This document shows positions 1 to 6,497 of a DNA stretch of 14,392 nt, one piece after another (the first letter of the stretch is position 1; every line of letters begins with the position of its first letter). Location: assembly GCA_024640385.1 (NCBI GenBank), contig JAHEFC010000051.1, positions 1-14,392 of the forward strand, in the 5' to 3' direction. The notes under the pieces were generated by a model. That model made no database searches. It saw nothing but the letters and a program-made list of their open reading frames with translations, and was not told where the DNA came from. This DNA is from Sphingobacteriales bacterium (lineage in GTDB: Bacteria; Bacteroidota; Bacteroidia; Chitinophagales; Chitinophagaceae). The position numbers and the translations under genes are program-made.

Positions 1-724
1 AAAAAAAGCAGCAGTTCCGGCCAAAAAAGCTACAACTGCGCCTAAAAAGCCGGAATTGAAAAAACCGGTGGCAGCCCCGGCACCTGCTCCTAAACCAGCT
101 GCCAAGATCACTGGCAAACCAGTTGCAAAACCGGTGGCCGAGGTCAAACCAGCCCCCAAACCCGTAGTACAACCGGTTGTAGAAGTGAGGCCACCCATGC
201 CTAAGCCCAAACCCAAAGAGGTTAAGCCGCCCAAACCAGTTGTAATGCCCAAGATCAACGCCACAACATCTCGCAAATACGAACCCGATTTTACCAAATC
301 CATATTGGATCAACCGTCACCTATAATAAATGGACCATCAATGAGGTATAGCGATGCTGAGCTACAGGAATTCCGCGAACTGATCGCAAGAAAACTTGAA
401 GCCGCTAAAAAAGAACTGGCCTATCTCCACGGGCTCATCACCAGAAAAGATGAAATGAGCGGAGATGAGACTGATAACCGATATATGACCATGGAAGACG
501 GTAGTCTTTCCATGGAAAGGGAGCAACTGAGCCAGATGGCCAGCCGCCAGATCGATTTTATAGACAAACTGGAAAAAGCCCTGGTACGCATCGAGAACAA
601 GACCTACGGTATCTGCCGCGTAACCGGTAAACTTATAGATAAAGCACGTCTTCGTGCCGTTCCCCATGCCACCCTCAGCATTGAGGCCAAAATGGGGATG
701 TCGAAGAATCCAAATATCCAATAA
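1..724 (+). CDS. DksA/TraR-like protein with Lys/Pro/Ala-rich N-terminal tail (5' partial)
   Basis: The frame is open from base 2, reading KKAAVPAKKATTAPKK, so the gene begins before the window; the TTG at 56 is internal. The first ~95 visible residues are low-complexity Lys, Pro and Ala with many KPV/PKP repeats, like a histone-H1-type basic tail. After a linker comes a helical region (from YSDAELQEFRELIARKLE) typical of the DksA/TraR coiled coil. The C-terminal part, YGICRVTGKLI then RLRAVPHATLS, aligns with the DksA C4 zinc finger, but only the first Cys remains (codon 614-616). The other three positions of the C-x2-C-x17-C-x2-C pattern are Thr, Ser and Ala, so zinc binding is unlikely. 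DksA proteins bind RNA polymerase through the secondary channel and alter promoter output; whether this one does is inference. The last eight codons and the stop lie in the left arm of a large inverted repeat. Confidence 0.85.
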   Translation, partial: KKAAVPAKKATTAPKKPELKKPVAAPAPAPKPAAKITGKPVAKPVAEVKPAPKPVVQPVVEVRPPMPKPKPKEVKPPKPVVMPKINATTSRKYEPDFTKSILDQPSPIINGPSMRYSDAELQEFRELIARKLEAAKKELAYLHGLITRKDEMSGDETDNRYMTMEDGSLSMEREQLSQMASRQIDFIDKLEKALVRIENKTYGICRVTGKLIDKARLRAVPHATLSIEAKMGMSKNPNIQ

Positions 725-755
725 GCGGAGCTTATTGGATATTTGGATTCTTCGA
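701..755 (+). terminator. Perfect 26-bp inverted repeat with 3-nt loop, overlapping the DksA-like stop codon
   Basis: Bases 701-726 are the exact reverse complement of 730-755, with GGA (727-729) as loop. The stem would be unusually long. It includes the last eight codons and the TAA stop (722-724) of the upstream gene. No T tract follows; short-repeat DNA begins at once. It could end transcription or protect the mRNA 3' end, or it could be a dispersed palindromic element inserted at the gene end. Its structure is certain; its role is inferred. Confidence 0.7.
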
Positions 756-839
756 ATGTGGTGAATGTGATGAATGTGAAATAATGTGATGAATGAATGT
801 GAGAATGACCACATTCCCCACATTTATCAGATTTTCCAC
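754..839. repeat. Imperfect array of ~9-nt units (GAATGTGAT type), copy 1
   Basis: Between the DksA-like gene and the end of the MsbA-like gene the sequence is built from variants of GAATGTGRT (754-802), then reverse-oriented CCACATT units (809-839). The 9-bp arms 754-762 and 808-816 are exact inverted copies, so the array can fold on itself. The 17-mer at 763-779 recurs in reverse complement at 3127-3143 and 3136-3152. No coding function is apparent. Confidence 0.75.
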
Positions 840-843
840 ATTT

Positions 844-2664
844 CTACTTGACTTCTTGTAATTCTACGAGTCTATAGTATAGACCGCGGAGCGCTATGAG
901 TTCTTCGTGTTTGCCTCTTTCTGCAATTTTACCTTTGCTTAGTACAATGATCTCGTCGGCATGACGGACGGTGGAGAGCCTGTGGGCTATGACAAGGCTG
1001 GTCCTGTCTTCCATCAGGTGATTCAGGGCATCCTGCACCAGTCTTTCGCTTTCCGTATCCAGTGATGAAGTGGCTTCATCCAGGATGAGGATGGGAGGGT
1101 TTTTCAGAACTGCCCTGGCAATAGTGACCCTCTGCCTTTCTCCCCCGGAAAGTTTGGATCCGCGTTCTCCTATATTGGTATGGTATCCCTGTTCCTTGTT
1201 CACGATGAAGGTGTGGGCGTTTGCTACGCGGGCTGCGTCTTCAATGCTTTGCAGGCTCGGATGATCAACACCCAGTGCTATATTATTGGCAATGGTTTCA
1301 TTGAACAGGATAGGCTCCTGGGTAACAATTCCCATCAGGTTCCTGAGGTCTTTGATCGAGTACTCTTTGATATTGATGCCGTCTATCAGCAGCTCTCCGC
1401 CTGTGACATCATGAAACCGCGGAACCATATCGGCCAGTGTTGATTTGCCCGATCCGGAAGATCCTACCAGCGCCACTGTAGTTCCTTTTTTGACTGTGAA
1501 ATTGATATCGCTTAACACCTGCTTATCGCCATAAGAAAAGCTGACATTCCTGAATTCGATCGAAGTTTCAAACGACTTGATCGGTTTGGGATTTTCAATT
1601 TCCTTGATGGTTTCCTGTTCGTGGATGAGTGACTGGATCCTTTCGATACTGGCTGCACCTCTTTGGATGTTGTAAGATGCAGAACTGAAAGATTTAAGCG
1701 GGTTGATGATCTGGGTGAAGATGGCGATATAGGTCAGGAAGTCGGGCCCGGTCAATGCGAAATTATGTCCGAGTACCAGCCTTCCTCCATAATAAAGAAC
1801 AGTGCACACCGCAAGAATTCCCAGTGTTTCAGATACGGGTGATGCCAGGTCGCGGCGGCGGATCGCTTTGTTCTTGATCTCGAGGAGTTTTTCGTTCTCC
1901 GATACAAATCTTCTCAGTTGGTGATCCTCTGCGTTGAATCCTTTGACCACGCGAATGCCGCCCAGTGTTTCTTCAATGGTGGTGAGTATGTCGCCAAGTT
2001 TTTCCTGCACCCGGGTAGATACTTTTTTCAGCGATCTTCCGATCCTTCCTATGACCAGGCCGGCTATGGGCAGGAAGATCAGCAGGAAGAGCGAGAGCTC
2101 GGGACTGAGCTGCACCATGGCGATCAGGTAAAGTATGATGGTGATAGGCTCCCTGAAAAAAGTTTCCAGGAAACTTATCGTGGAATACTCAACATCCTGA
2201 AGGTCGTTGGTCAGCCTGCTCATGATATCGCCCTTCCTCTGGTCGCTGAAATAGCCGATAGGCAGGTGCAGTATCTTGCGGAACATCTCGGTCCGCATGT
2301 CGTTGATGATACTGTTGCGGATAGGCGTTAGTACATAGAGTGCGAAATACAGAAAGAGGTTTTTGAGAATGATGGCAAAAACCACGATCAGGCAGAGGAA
2401 TCCAAGCGCTTTGATCTTGCCTGCGTCTGAAGTGATCAGTTCGTTCAGGTAGGCATAGAAATTATTGGTTATATTACCTAAGCGGAACCTGGACCCCAGC
2501 ATTTGTTCACCGCCCTGCACTCCGAAGATCAGGGTCAGGAAAGGACCGAGCAGAGCCAGTGAGACCAGGGAGAAAAATGAAGCCAGCAGGTTGAGAAAGA
2601 AATACAGGGATACCAGTTTGGGATATCGGCGTATATATTGAAAAATGATCCTTAAGCTCTTCAT
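844..2664 (-). CDS. msbA: ABC exporter, MsbA-like (fused permease and ATPase)
   Basis: This 606-residue protein has the usual length and layout of a type IV (MsbA/Sav1866-type) half-transporter that works as a homodimer in the inner membrane. Residues ~15-340 form the membrane domain with about six helices. The ATPase domain (~365-606) has Walker A GSSGSGKST (401-409), Q-loop Gln449, signature LSGGE (505-509), Walker B ILILDE (525-530) and switch His561. All catalytic residues are intact. MsbA flips lipid A-core across the inner membrane; that substrate is inferred from family resemblance, and phospholipid, glycan or drug export is possible. The ATG at 2664 is 68 bp from the divergent rbfA start. 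A TAnnTTTG-type -7 motif on the minus strand (2702-2695) lies just upstream. The stop is followed by the short-repeat array rather than a classical terminator. Confidence 0.85.
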   Translation of the reverse strand: MKSLRIIFQYIRRYPKLVSLYFFLNLLASFFSLVSLALLGPFLTLIFGVQGGEQMLGSRFRLGNITNNFYAYLNELITSDAGKIKALGFLCLIVVFAIILKNLFLYFALYVLTPIRNSIINDMRTEMFRKILHLPIGYFSDQRKGDIMSRLTNDLQDVEYSTISFLETFFREPITIILYLIAMVQLSPELSLFLLIFLPIAGLVIGRIGRSLKKVSTRVQEKLGDILTTIEETLGGIRVVKGFNAEDHQLRRFVSENEKLLEIKNKAIRRRDLASPVSETLGILAVCTVLYYGGRLVLGHNFALTGPDFLTYIAIFTQIINPLKSFSSASYNIQRGAASIERIQSLIHEQETIKEIENPKPIKSFETSIEFRNVSFSYGDKQVLSDINFTVKKGTTVALVGSSGSGKSTLADMVPRFHDVTGGELLIDGINIKEYSIKDLRNLMGIVTQEPILFNETIANNIALGVDHPSLQSIEDAARVANAHTFIVNKEQGYHTNIGERGSKLSGGERQRVTIARAVLKNPPILILDEATSSLDTESERLVQDALNHLMEDRTSLVIAHRLSTVRHADEIIVLSKGKIAERGKHEELIALRGLYYRLVELQEVK

Positions 2665-2694
2665 CCAGTGTTTAGTCTAAAAATGTAATTGGCG

Positions 2695-2702
2695 CAAAAG
2701 TA
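2695..2702 (-). promoter_or_regulatory. Putative -7 element for the MsbA-like gene
   Basis: On the minus strand this reads TACTTTTG, matching the Bacteroidota -7 consensus TAnnTTTG, about 31 nt before the ATG. I see no good TTG -33 element at the expected spacing, so the call is tentative. No equally good motif serves the divergent rbfA; TATTTTTA at 2705-2712 is one mismatch away. Confidence 0.4.
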
Positions 2703-2732
2703 GTTATTTTTACACCCTTTAATCGTTAACAT

Positions 2733-3104
2733 ATGCAGGAGGGAAAAAGACAGAAGCAAGTGGCGGGCGTGATCCAGGAGGAGATGAATGATATTTTCAA
2801 CAGGATGGGTCTGACCATGATCGATGGGGGAATGGTGTCGATCTCCGGGGTGAAAATTACACCTGACCTGCTTGAAGCGAGGATCTATCTCAGCCTGTTC
2901 CAGGTGGGTGATCCCAAAAAACTGATCCATTATTTCGAGGAACGCAAACCTGAGATCAAAAGGGAGCTTACCTCCAGGGTAAAGCACCAGCTCAGGCGGA
3001 TGCCGGAACTGAAGTTCTTCCTGGACGACACGCTGGATCATGTATTCAAGATGGAAGAGATCTTCAAAAAACTGAATGAGGAAAAGAAGAATGATGGGGA
3101 ATAA
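2733..3104 (+). CDS. rbfA: Ribosome-binding factor A
   Basis: RbfA is a small cold-shock-associated protein that binds immature 30S subunits near the 5' end of 16S rRNA and is needed for late 30S maturation. The 123-residue product has the normal length and the expected order. The N-terminal helix is QKQVAGVIQEEMNDIF, the strand VSISGVKITPDLLEARIYLS is the conserved core, and a helix-plus-PELKFFLDDTLDHVFKMEEI C-terminal half completes a type II KH-like fold. The start is the ATG at 2733, with no clear Shine-Dalgarno. It is divergent from the MsbA-like gene and followed 57 nt later by the Lol-like permease, which is in the same reading frame and may be co-transcribed. Confidence 0.95.
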   Translation: MQEGKRQKQVAGVIQEEMNDIFNRMGLTMIDGGMVSISGVKITPDLLEARIYLSLFQVGDPKKLIHYFEERKPEIKRELTSRVKHQLRRMPELKFFLDDTLDHVFKMEEIFKKLNEEKKNDGE

Positions 3105-3105
3105 G

Positions 3106-3153
3106 GCATTCACCACATTTCATTTCTCACATTCATCACATTCATCACATTCC
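3106..3153. repeat. Array of ~9-nt units (ATCACATTC type), copy 2, opposite orientation
   Basis: The gap between rbfA and the permease is mostly made of ATCACATTC-type units. It is the reverse complement of the repeat type at 754-839, and a 17-mer from that array occurs twice here (3127-3143 and 3136-3152). It stops 9 nt before the TTG start of the permease. The frame from the rbfA stop through this array contains no stop codon. Confidence 0.75.
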
Positions 3154-3161
3154 ATACCACC

Positions 3162-4382
3162 TTGTACCTCACTTTCGCTTGGAGATATTTCAGGGCAAAA
3201 AAATCAACAAATGCCATCAATGTGATCGCATGGGTGAGTGTTGGCGCCATCACGGTAGGAACGGCTGCGCTGATCATCATTCTTAGTGCGTTCAATGGGT
3301 TTGAATCGCTGGTGAAATCGCTTTACTCCTCTTTTTATGCGGATATCAGGATCGAACCCGTAAAAGGGAAAACCCTGGTGATCACTGAACACCAGTTTGA
3401 AGCCATGTATAAGATACCCGGCCTGAAAGCAGTCACCCGTGTTGCGGAAGAAAAAGCCCTGTTGCAGAACGGTGAATTTCAAACGGTGGTTTTCCTCAAA
3501 GGTGTGGACGATGACTATGGTCAGGTAGCCGGGGTTCCGGAAAAAATGGTCCGCGGAAATTTCAACCTGGGAAATGCAGATTCACCGAGGGTGGTACTTG
3601 GGGTAGGTATTGAGAATGCCATTGGTGTATTTACAGACCGGTCAATTCTGCCTCTGACTTTATATATGCCCAAAAAAGGCGCCAATGACCTATCCAATCC
3701 GATGGATGCCCTGGGTGTTGGCCTGGTGAGAACATCCGGTAGCTTTGCCATACAACAGGATTTCGATAATAAGTATGTGTTGACAAACCTTGATTTTACC
3801 CGGCAATATCTCAATTACGGGGAAGATGAATACTCAGCGGCCGAGGTGTCTGTGCAGTCTGCTGACCAGGTTCCCCTGGTGAAGCAGCAGTTGGCGGTAT
3901 TATTGGGCTCCAGGGCCAGGGTGCTGGACCGCTACGAGCAGAATAAAACGCTTTATACCACGATCAGGCTGGAGAAATGGGCCATCTACGGCATTTTTAC
4001 TTTGATCCTGCTCGTTGCCGCTTTTAATATGGTTGGAGCACTTACCATGCTGGTGCTTGAAAAGCAAAAAGATATCCAGGTATTGCAGGCCATGGGTGCC
4101 AGCCGTCAAATGATCAGGAAGATCTTTTTGACCGAGGGGCTTGTACTGGCGGGCATAGGCGCTGGCGTAGGGATGTTGCTCGCGGTATTGTTGTATTATC
4201 TTCAGATCAATTATAAACTTGTTCCCCTGCAGGGGGAATCATTCCTGATCGATTATTATCCGGTCAAACTGGTTGCTGCGGATTTTTTACTGGTAGCCGT
4301 GACTGTAATAGCGATCGGTATACTGGCATCCTGGTTTCCTGCGGACAGGGCAGCCAAACAAGCATTCGAATTGCGGAATTGA
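3162..4382 (+). CDS. LolC/LolE-family (FtsX-like) ABC transporter permease
   Basis: The 406-residue product has the typical Lol permease design. A cytoplasmic N-terminus (FAWRYFRAKKS) leads into a first membrane helix (~19-43). A large periplasmic domain (~60-265) follows, then three C-terminal helices (~273-298, ~321-347, ~371-391). The FtsX signature region KQKDIQVLQAMGASRQMIRKIF lies at ~301-322. LolCDE complexes extract outer-membrane lipoproteins from the inner membrane; Bacteroidota carry several such permeases, so lipoprotein release is likely but unproven. No ATPase gene is adjacent. The only plausible start is the TTG at 3162: no in-frame ATG or GTG exists between the rbfA stop and it, and the first internal Met (residue 82) is too late. 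A T-rich run follows the stop, without a convincing stem. Confidence 0.85.
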   Translation: MYLTFAWRYFRAKKSTNAINVIAWVSVGAITVGTAALIIILSAFNGFESLVKSLYSSFYADIRIEPVKGKTLVITEHQFEAMYKIPGLKAVTRVAEEKALLQNGEFQTVVFLKGVDDDYGQVAGVPEKMVRGNFNLGNADSPRVVLGVGIENAIGVFTDRSILPLTLYMPKKGANDLSNPMDALGVGLVRTSGSFAIQQDFDNKYVLTNLDFTRQYLNYGEDEYSAAEVSVQSADQVPLVKQQLAVLLGSRARVLDRYEQNKTLYTTIRLEKWAIYGIFTLILLVAAFNMVGALTMLVLEKQKDIQVLQAMGASRQMIRKIFLTEGLVLAGIGAGVGMLLAVLLYYLQINYKLVPLQGESFLIDYYPVKLVAADFLLVAVTVIAIGILASWFPADRAAKQAFELRN

Positions 4383-4487
4383 TTTTTTCCTTTTCCAGAT
4401 AAGTTTGACCTCAGATGGACCAAAGCATTGAAGCTATTCTGGCTTTTGCTATGTTTTACAAAAAATATGATTTGATATTTAATACAA

Positions 4488-4508
4488 ATTTATTGTTTAT
4501 CAATAAAT
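4488..4508. promoter_or_regulatory. Candidate operator palindrome over the -33 element
   Basis: ATTTATTG (4488-4495) and CAATAAAT (4501-4508) are exact 8-bp inverted arms around TTTAT. The left arm contains the -33 TTG of the promoter for the DUF2975/HTH pair. A small HTH protein is encoded second in that operon, so autoregulation through this site is a natural inference. The DNA here is very A/T-rich, so chance is not excluded. Confidence 0.5.
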
Positions 4509-4522
4509 ATTGACTATATTTG
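4493..4522 (+). promoter_or_regulatory. Bacteroidota-type promoter for the DUF2975/HTH operon
   Basis: TTG at 4493-4495 (-33), a 19-nt spacer, then TATATTTG at 4515-4522 (-7). Both elements and the spacing match the Bacteroidota primary sigma consensus. Transcription should start near 4528, leaving a leader of about 20 nt before the ATG at 4548. Confidence 0.75.
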
Positions 4523-4547
4523 TGGTATCACTTAAAAGTCAAAATTT

Positions 4548-5096
4548 ATGTCTACAAAAACAGATTATTTCCTTAAGGCACTTATTGTGGTGTCATGGAT
4601 AATATTCATAGGTCTTTGTATAGAAGCAGGAGGCTTTATTTTCAACGCGATCTTTACTTTGTTCATAAATCCTGTTGGGGCCAACAAGTTTTGGATGGAG
4701 ATCAATTTGTCGGAATTGTATACTTATAATCAGAGCCATTATGTTACGCTGATATCTTTAATGATCATTGCAGCCGTTCTGAGGGCTTTGATGTTTTATC
4801 TGATTGTGAAGATTTTTCACGAAAAAAAACTTGATCTATCCCAGCCATTCAATGAAACAGTAAGACGTTTTATTTTGAAGATTTCTTACCTGGCACTGGG
4901 TATTGGCCTGTTTTCTTTTTGGGGTACAGAATTCACTAAAGGATTACTAAAACAGGGCGTAAAAATGCCCGACATACAATATTTGAGGTTGGGTGGAGCC
5001 GATGTGTGGCTGTTTATGGGTGTAACGCTTTTGGTTATTGCCCAGGTATTCAAAAAAGGTATCGAAATCCAAACCGAAAACGATTTAACCGTATAA
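4548..5096 (+). CDS. DUF2975 membrane protein
   Basis: The 182-residue protein has four hydrophobic segments (~10-40, 66-88, 108-128, 153-168) and ends in FKKGIEIQTENDLTV, the ending I associate with DUF2975 proteins. The molecular function of the family is unknown. It is usually encoded directly beside a small HTH regulator, as here, with only 3 nt between the stop and the next ATG. The pairing suggests that the membrane protein senses or modulates something connected to the regulator, but this is inference. The charged loop between segments 2 and 3 (HEKKLDLSQPFNETVRR) probably faces the cytoplasm. The upstream promoter and palindrome should control both genes. Confidence 0.8.
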   Translation: MSTKTDYFLKALIVVSWIIFIGLCIEAGGFIFNAIFTLFINPVGANKFWMEINLSELYTYNQSHYVTLISLMIIAAVLRALMFYLIVKIFHEKKLDLSQPFNETVRRFILKISYLALGIGLFSFWGTEFTKGLLKQGVKMPDIQYLRLGGADVWLFMGVTLLVIAQVFKKGIEIQTENDLTV

Positions 5097-5099
5097 ACC

Positions 5100-5330
5100 A
5101 TGCCAATAATAGTAAACCTGGACGTAATGATGGCAAGGCGGAAAATGTCGTTGAACGAACTTTCGGACAAGGTGAACCTGACGCTTTCCAATCTATCCAT
5201 ATTAAAGACCGGCAAAGCAAAAGCGATACGGTTCAGCACATTAGAAGCTATATGCAATGCGTTGGATTGTCAGCCTGGTGATATTTTGGAATATGTTAGT
5301 TCCGACAGAAAAATAGACAACCGGCAGTAA
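5100..5330 (+). CDS. Small Xre/Cro-CI-type HTH transcriptional regulator
   Basis: This 76-residue protein is essentially one helix-turn-helix domain. Residues ~6-65 read as five helices, with MARRKMSLNELSDKVNLTLSN (helices 1-2 and turn) leading to the recognition helix around NLSILKTGKAKAIRFST, then LEAICNALDCQPGDILEYV, a very typical Xre ending. It starts 3 nt after the DUF2975 stop, so the two are probably translationally coupled. It has no sensor domain of its own, which fits a partnership with the membrane protein. Its likely target is the palindrome at 4488-4508 (inference). A strong stem-loop follows at 5348-5375. Confidence 0.88.
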   Translation: MPIIVNLDVMMARRKMSLNELSDKVNLTLSNLSILKTGKAKAIRFSTLEAICNALDCQPGDILEYVSSDRKIDNRQ

Positions 5331-5347
5331 TGATACAATTGGAATGA

Positions 5348-5375
5348 AAAGAGCATGGAAACATCCATGCTCTTT
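5348..5375. terminator. Bidirectional intrinsic terminator
   Basis: A perfect 12-bp stem (5348-5359 with 5364-5375) encloses the loop AACA, with T-rich sequence after it on the plus strand and CTTTTCATT after it on the minus strand. It lies 17 nt past the HTH stop and can also serve the convergent transketolase gene. Confidence 0.8.
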
Positions 5376-5396
5376 CTTATTTATCTTTTGCATTGA

Positions 5397-5416
5397 CCGG
5401 TTAACAAATTAACCGG
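5397..5416 (-). terminator. Short stem-loop after the transketolase N-half
   Basis: CCGGTTAA (5397-5404) and TTAACCGG (5409-5416) form an exact 8-bp stem with a 4-nt loop, 12 nt beyond the minus-strand stop. No T run follows, so it may only stabilise the mRNA end, with the 5348-5375 hairpin as the true terminator. Confidence 0.4.
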
Positions 5417-5428
5417 CTAACATATTGA

Positions 5429-6262
5429 TCAATAGTCGCCCAGGGTTTCTGGAAGTTGAGCCAGCGCCTTTTGAAGCTGCTCATCGTTGGGCGCAACGCC
5501 ATGCCAGTTATGATCATTTTCCATAAAGTCAACTCCTTTGCCCATGATTGTATGCATCATGATCGCAATAGGTTTGCCATGGCCGGCCAGCGATTTGGCT
5601 TTGTCGAGCGTTGCCAGCACTTCGTCCATATCATTTCCATTCATCTCAAGTGTAGTCCAGCCGAAAGCCTCGAATTTTTCCCGGATATTGCCCAGGCCCA
5701 TAACCTGGCTGGTGGGTCCATCGATCTGCTGGCCGTTCCAGTCTATTGTAGAGATCAGGTTATCCACTTTATGATGGGCTGCAAACATCATGGCTTCCCA
5801 GATCTGCCCTTCATCCAGTTCGCCATCACCATGCAATGAGTATACAAGATGGGTATCGTTGTTGAGTTTTTTCGCCAATGCTGCACCAATGGCCACACTC
5901 ATGCCCTGGCCAAGCGAACCGGAAGCGATACGCACACCCGGCAGGTGTTCGTGTGTGGTAGGATGGCCCTGGAGCCTGGTATTAAGTTTTCTGAAGCTGC
6001 CCAGCTCAGAAACGGGGAAATAACCTGAACGCGCAAGCGCAGAATAATAAACAGGCGAAATATGACCATTGGAAAGGAAGAACAGATCTTCGTTAACTCC
6101 ATTCATATCAAAGTCCGGCTTATGTTCCATGACCTTGAAATAAAGGGCAGTAAGGAAGTCGGCACACCCCAGGGAACCACCGGGATGTCCACTTTGCACC
6201 CCATGAACCATTCTTACTACGTCTCTCCTGACTTGGCTTGCTATTTGCTTCAGATTGCTCAT
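5429..6262 (-). CDS. tkt: Transketolase, N-terminal (TPP-binding) subunit
   Basis: Transketolase moves two-carbon units between sugar phosphates in the pentose phosphate pathway using thiamine diphosphate. In many bacteria the enzyme is split, and this 277-residue protein is the N-terminal half. It shows GHPGGS (25-30), GSLGQG (115-120), the TPP/metal motif GDGELDEGQ (145-153) with the paired Asn176, and MGKGVDFMENDHNWHG (240-255). I chose the ATG at 6262; the TTG at 6283 lies inside the -7 element. The C-terminal half, needed for the pyrimidine-binding site, is often next to the N-half but is absent on both sides here, so it must lie elsewhere. Its stop faces the HTH gene, with stem-loops between. 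Confidence 0.9.
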   Translation of the reverse strand: MSNLKQIASQVRRDVVRMVHGVQSGHPGGSLGCADFLTALYFKVMEHKPDFDMNGVNEDLFFLSNGHISPVYYSALARSGYFPVSELGSFRKLNTRLQGHPTTHEHLPGVRIASGSLGQGMSVAIGAALAKKLNNDTHLVYSLHGDGELDEGQIWEAMMFAAHHKVDNLISTIDWNGQQIDGPTSQVMGLGNIREKFEAFGWTTLEMNGNDMDEVLATLDKAKSLAGHGKPIAIMMHTIMGKGVDFMENDHNWHGVAPNDEQLQKALAQLPETLGDY

Positions 6263-6280
6263 AATGCTAAAAATCTGCCG

Positions 6281-6312
6281 CAAAGCTATAATTTATTGCT
6301 AAGGCAGGCAAA
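6281..6312 (-). promoter_or_regulatory. Promoter for the transketolase N-half
   Basis: Read on the minus strand: TTTG (6312-6309), 20 nt, TAGCTTTG (6288-6281). Both match the Bacteroidota consensus. The expected start near 6275 leaves a leader of only about 12 nt before the ATG and rules out the upstream TTG. The divergent gap 6263-6497 otherwise holds the wecA promoter and ~135 nt (6313-6447) in which I see no further structure. Confidence 0.75.
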
Positions 6313-6447
6313 GAATAGTGCGAAATCGTATAAGCAGGTAATTAAGCATATAAATTGCTGAATGATATACTTATCCATTATTTGTGGCGTTATCATAAAG
6401 GGCGGTAATATGACACATGAAAACAATCATGAAATCATATAATTGCC

Positions 6448-6478
6448 TTTGAATCAAAGACAAATCAACCTATTTTTG
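6448..6478 (+). promoter_or_regulatory. Promoter for the WecA-like gene
   Basis: TTTG (6448-6451), a 19-nt spacer and TATTTTTG (6471-6478) match the Bacteroidota -33/-7 consensus exactly. Transcription should start near 6484, about 13 nt before the ATG at 6498. Confidence 0.75.
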
Positions 6479-6497
6479 TTAGCCAAACTACGGATTG

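Noticed and set aside
362..823. Open frame of 153 codons on the minus strand
   Set aside because: It is antisense to the DksA-like gene, the predicted protein is rich in His/Ile from the short repeat, and it resembles no family.
4383..4400. T6 run after the permease as an intrinsic terminator
   Set aside because: Only a 4-bp imperfect stem precedes it, so I do not call it.
6263..6283. Seven-residue N-terminal extension of the transketolase half from TTG at 6283
   Set aside because: The TTG lies within the -7 element TAGCTTTG; the ATG at 6262 gives the normal start.
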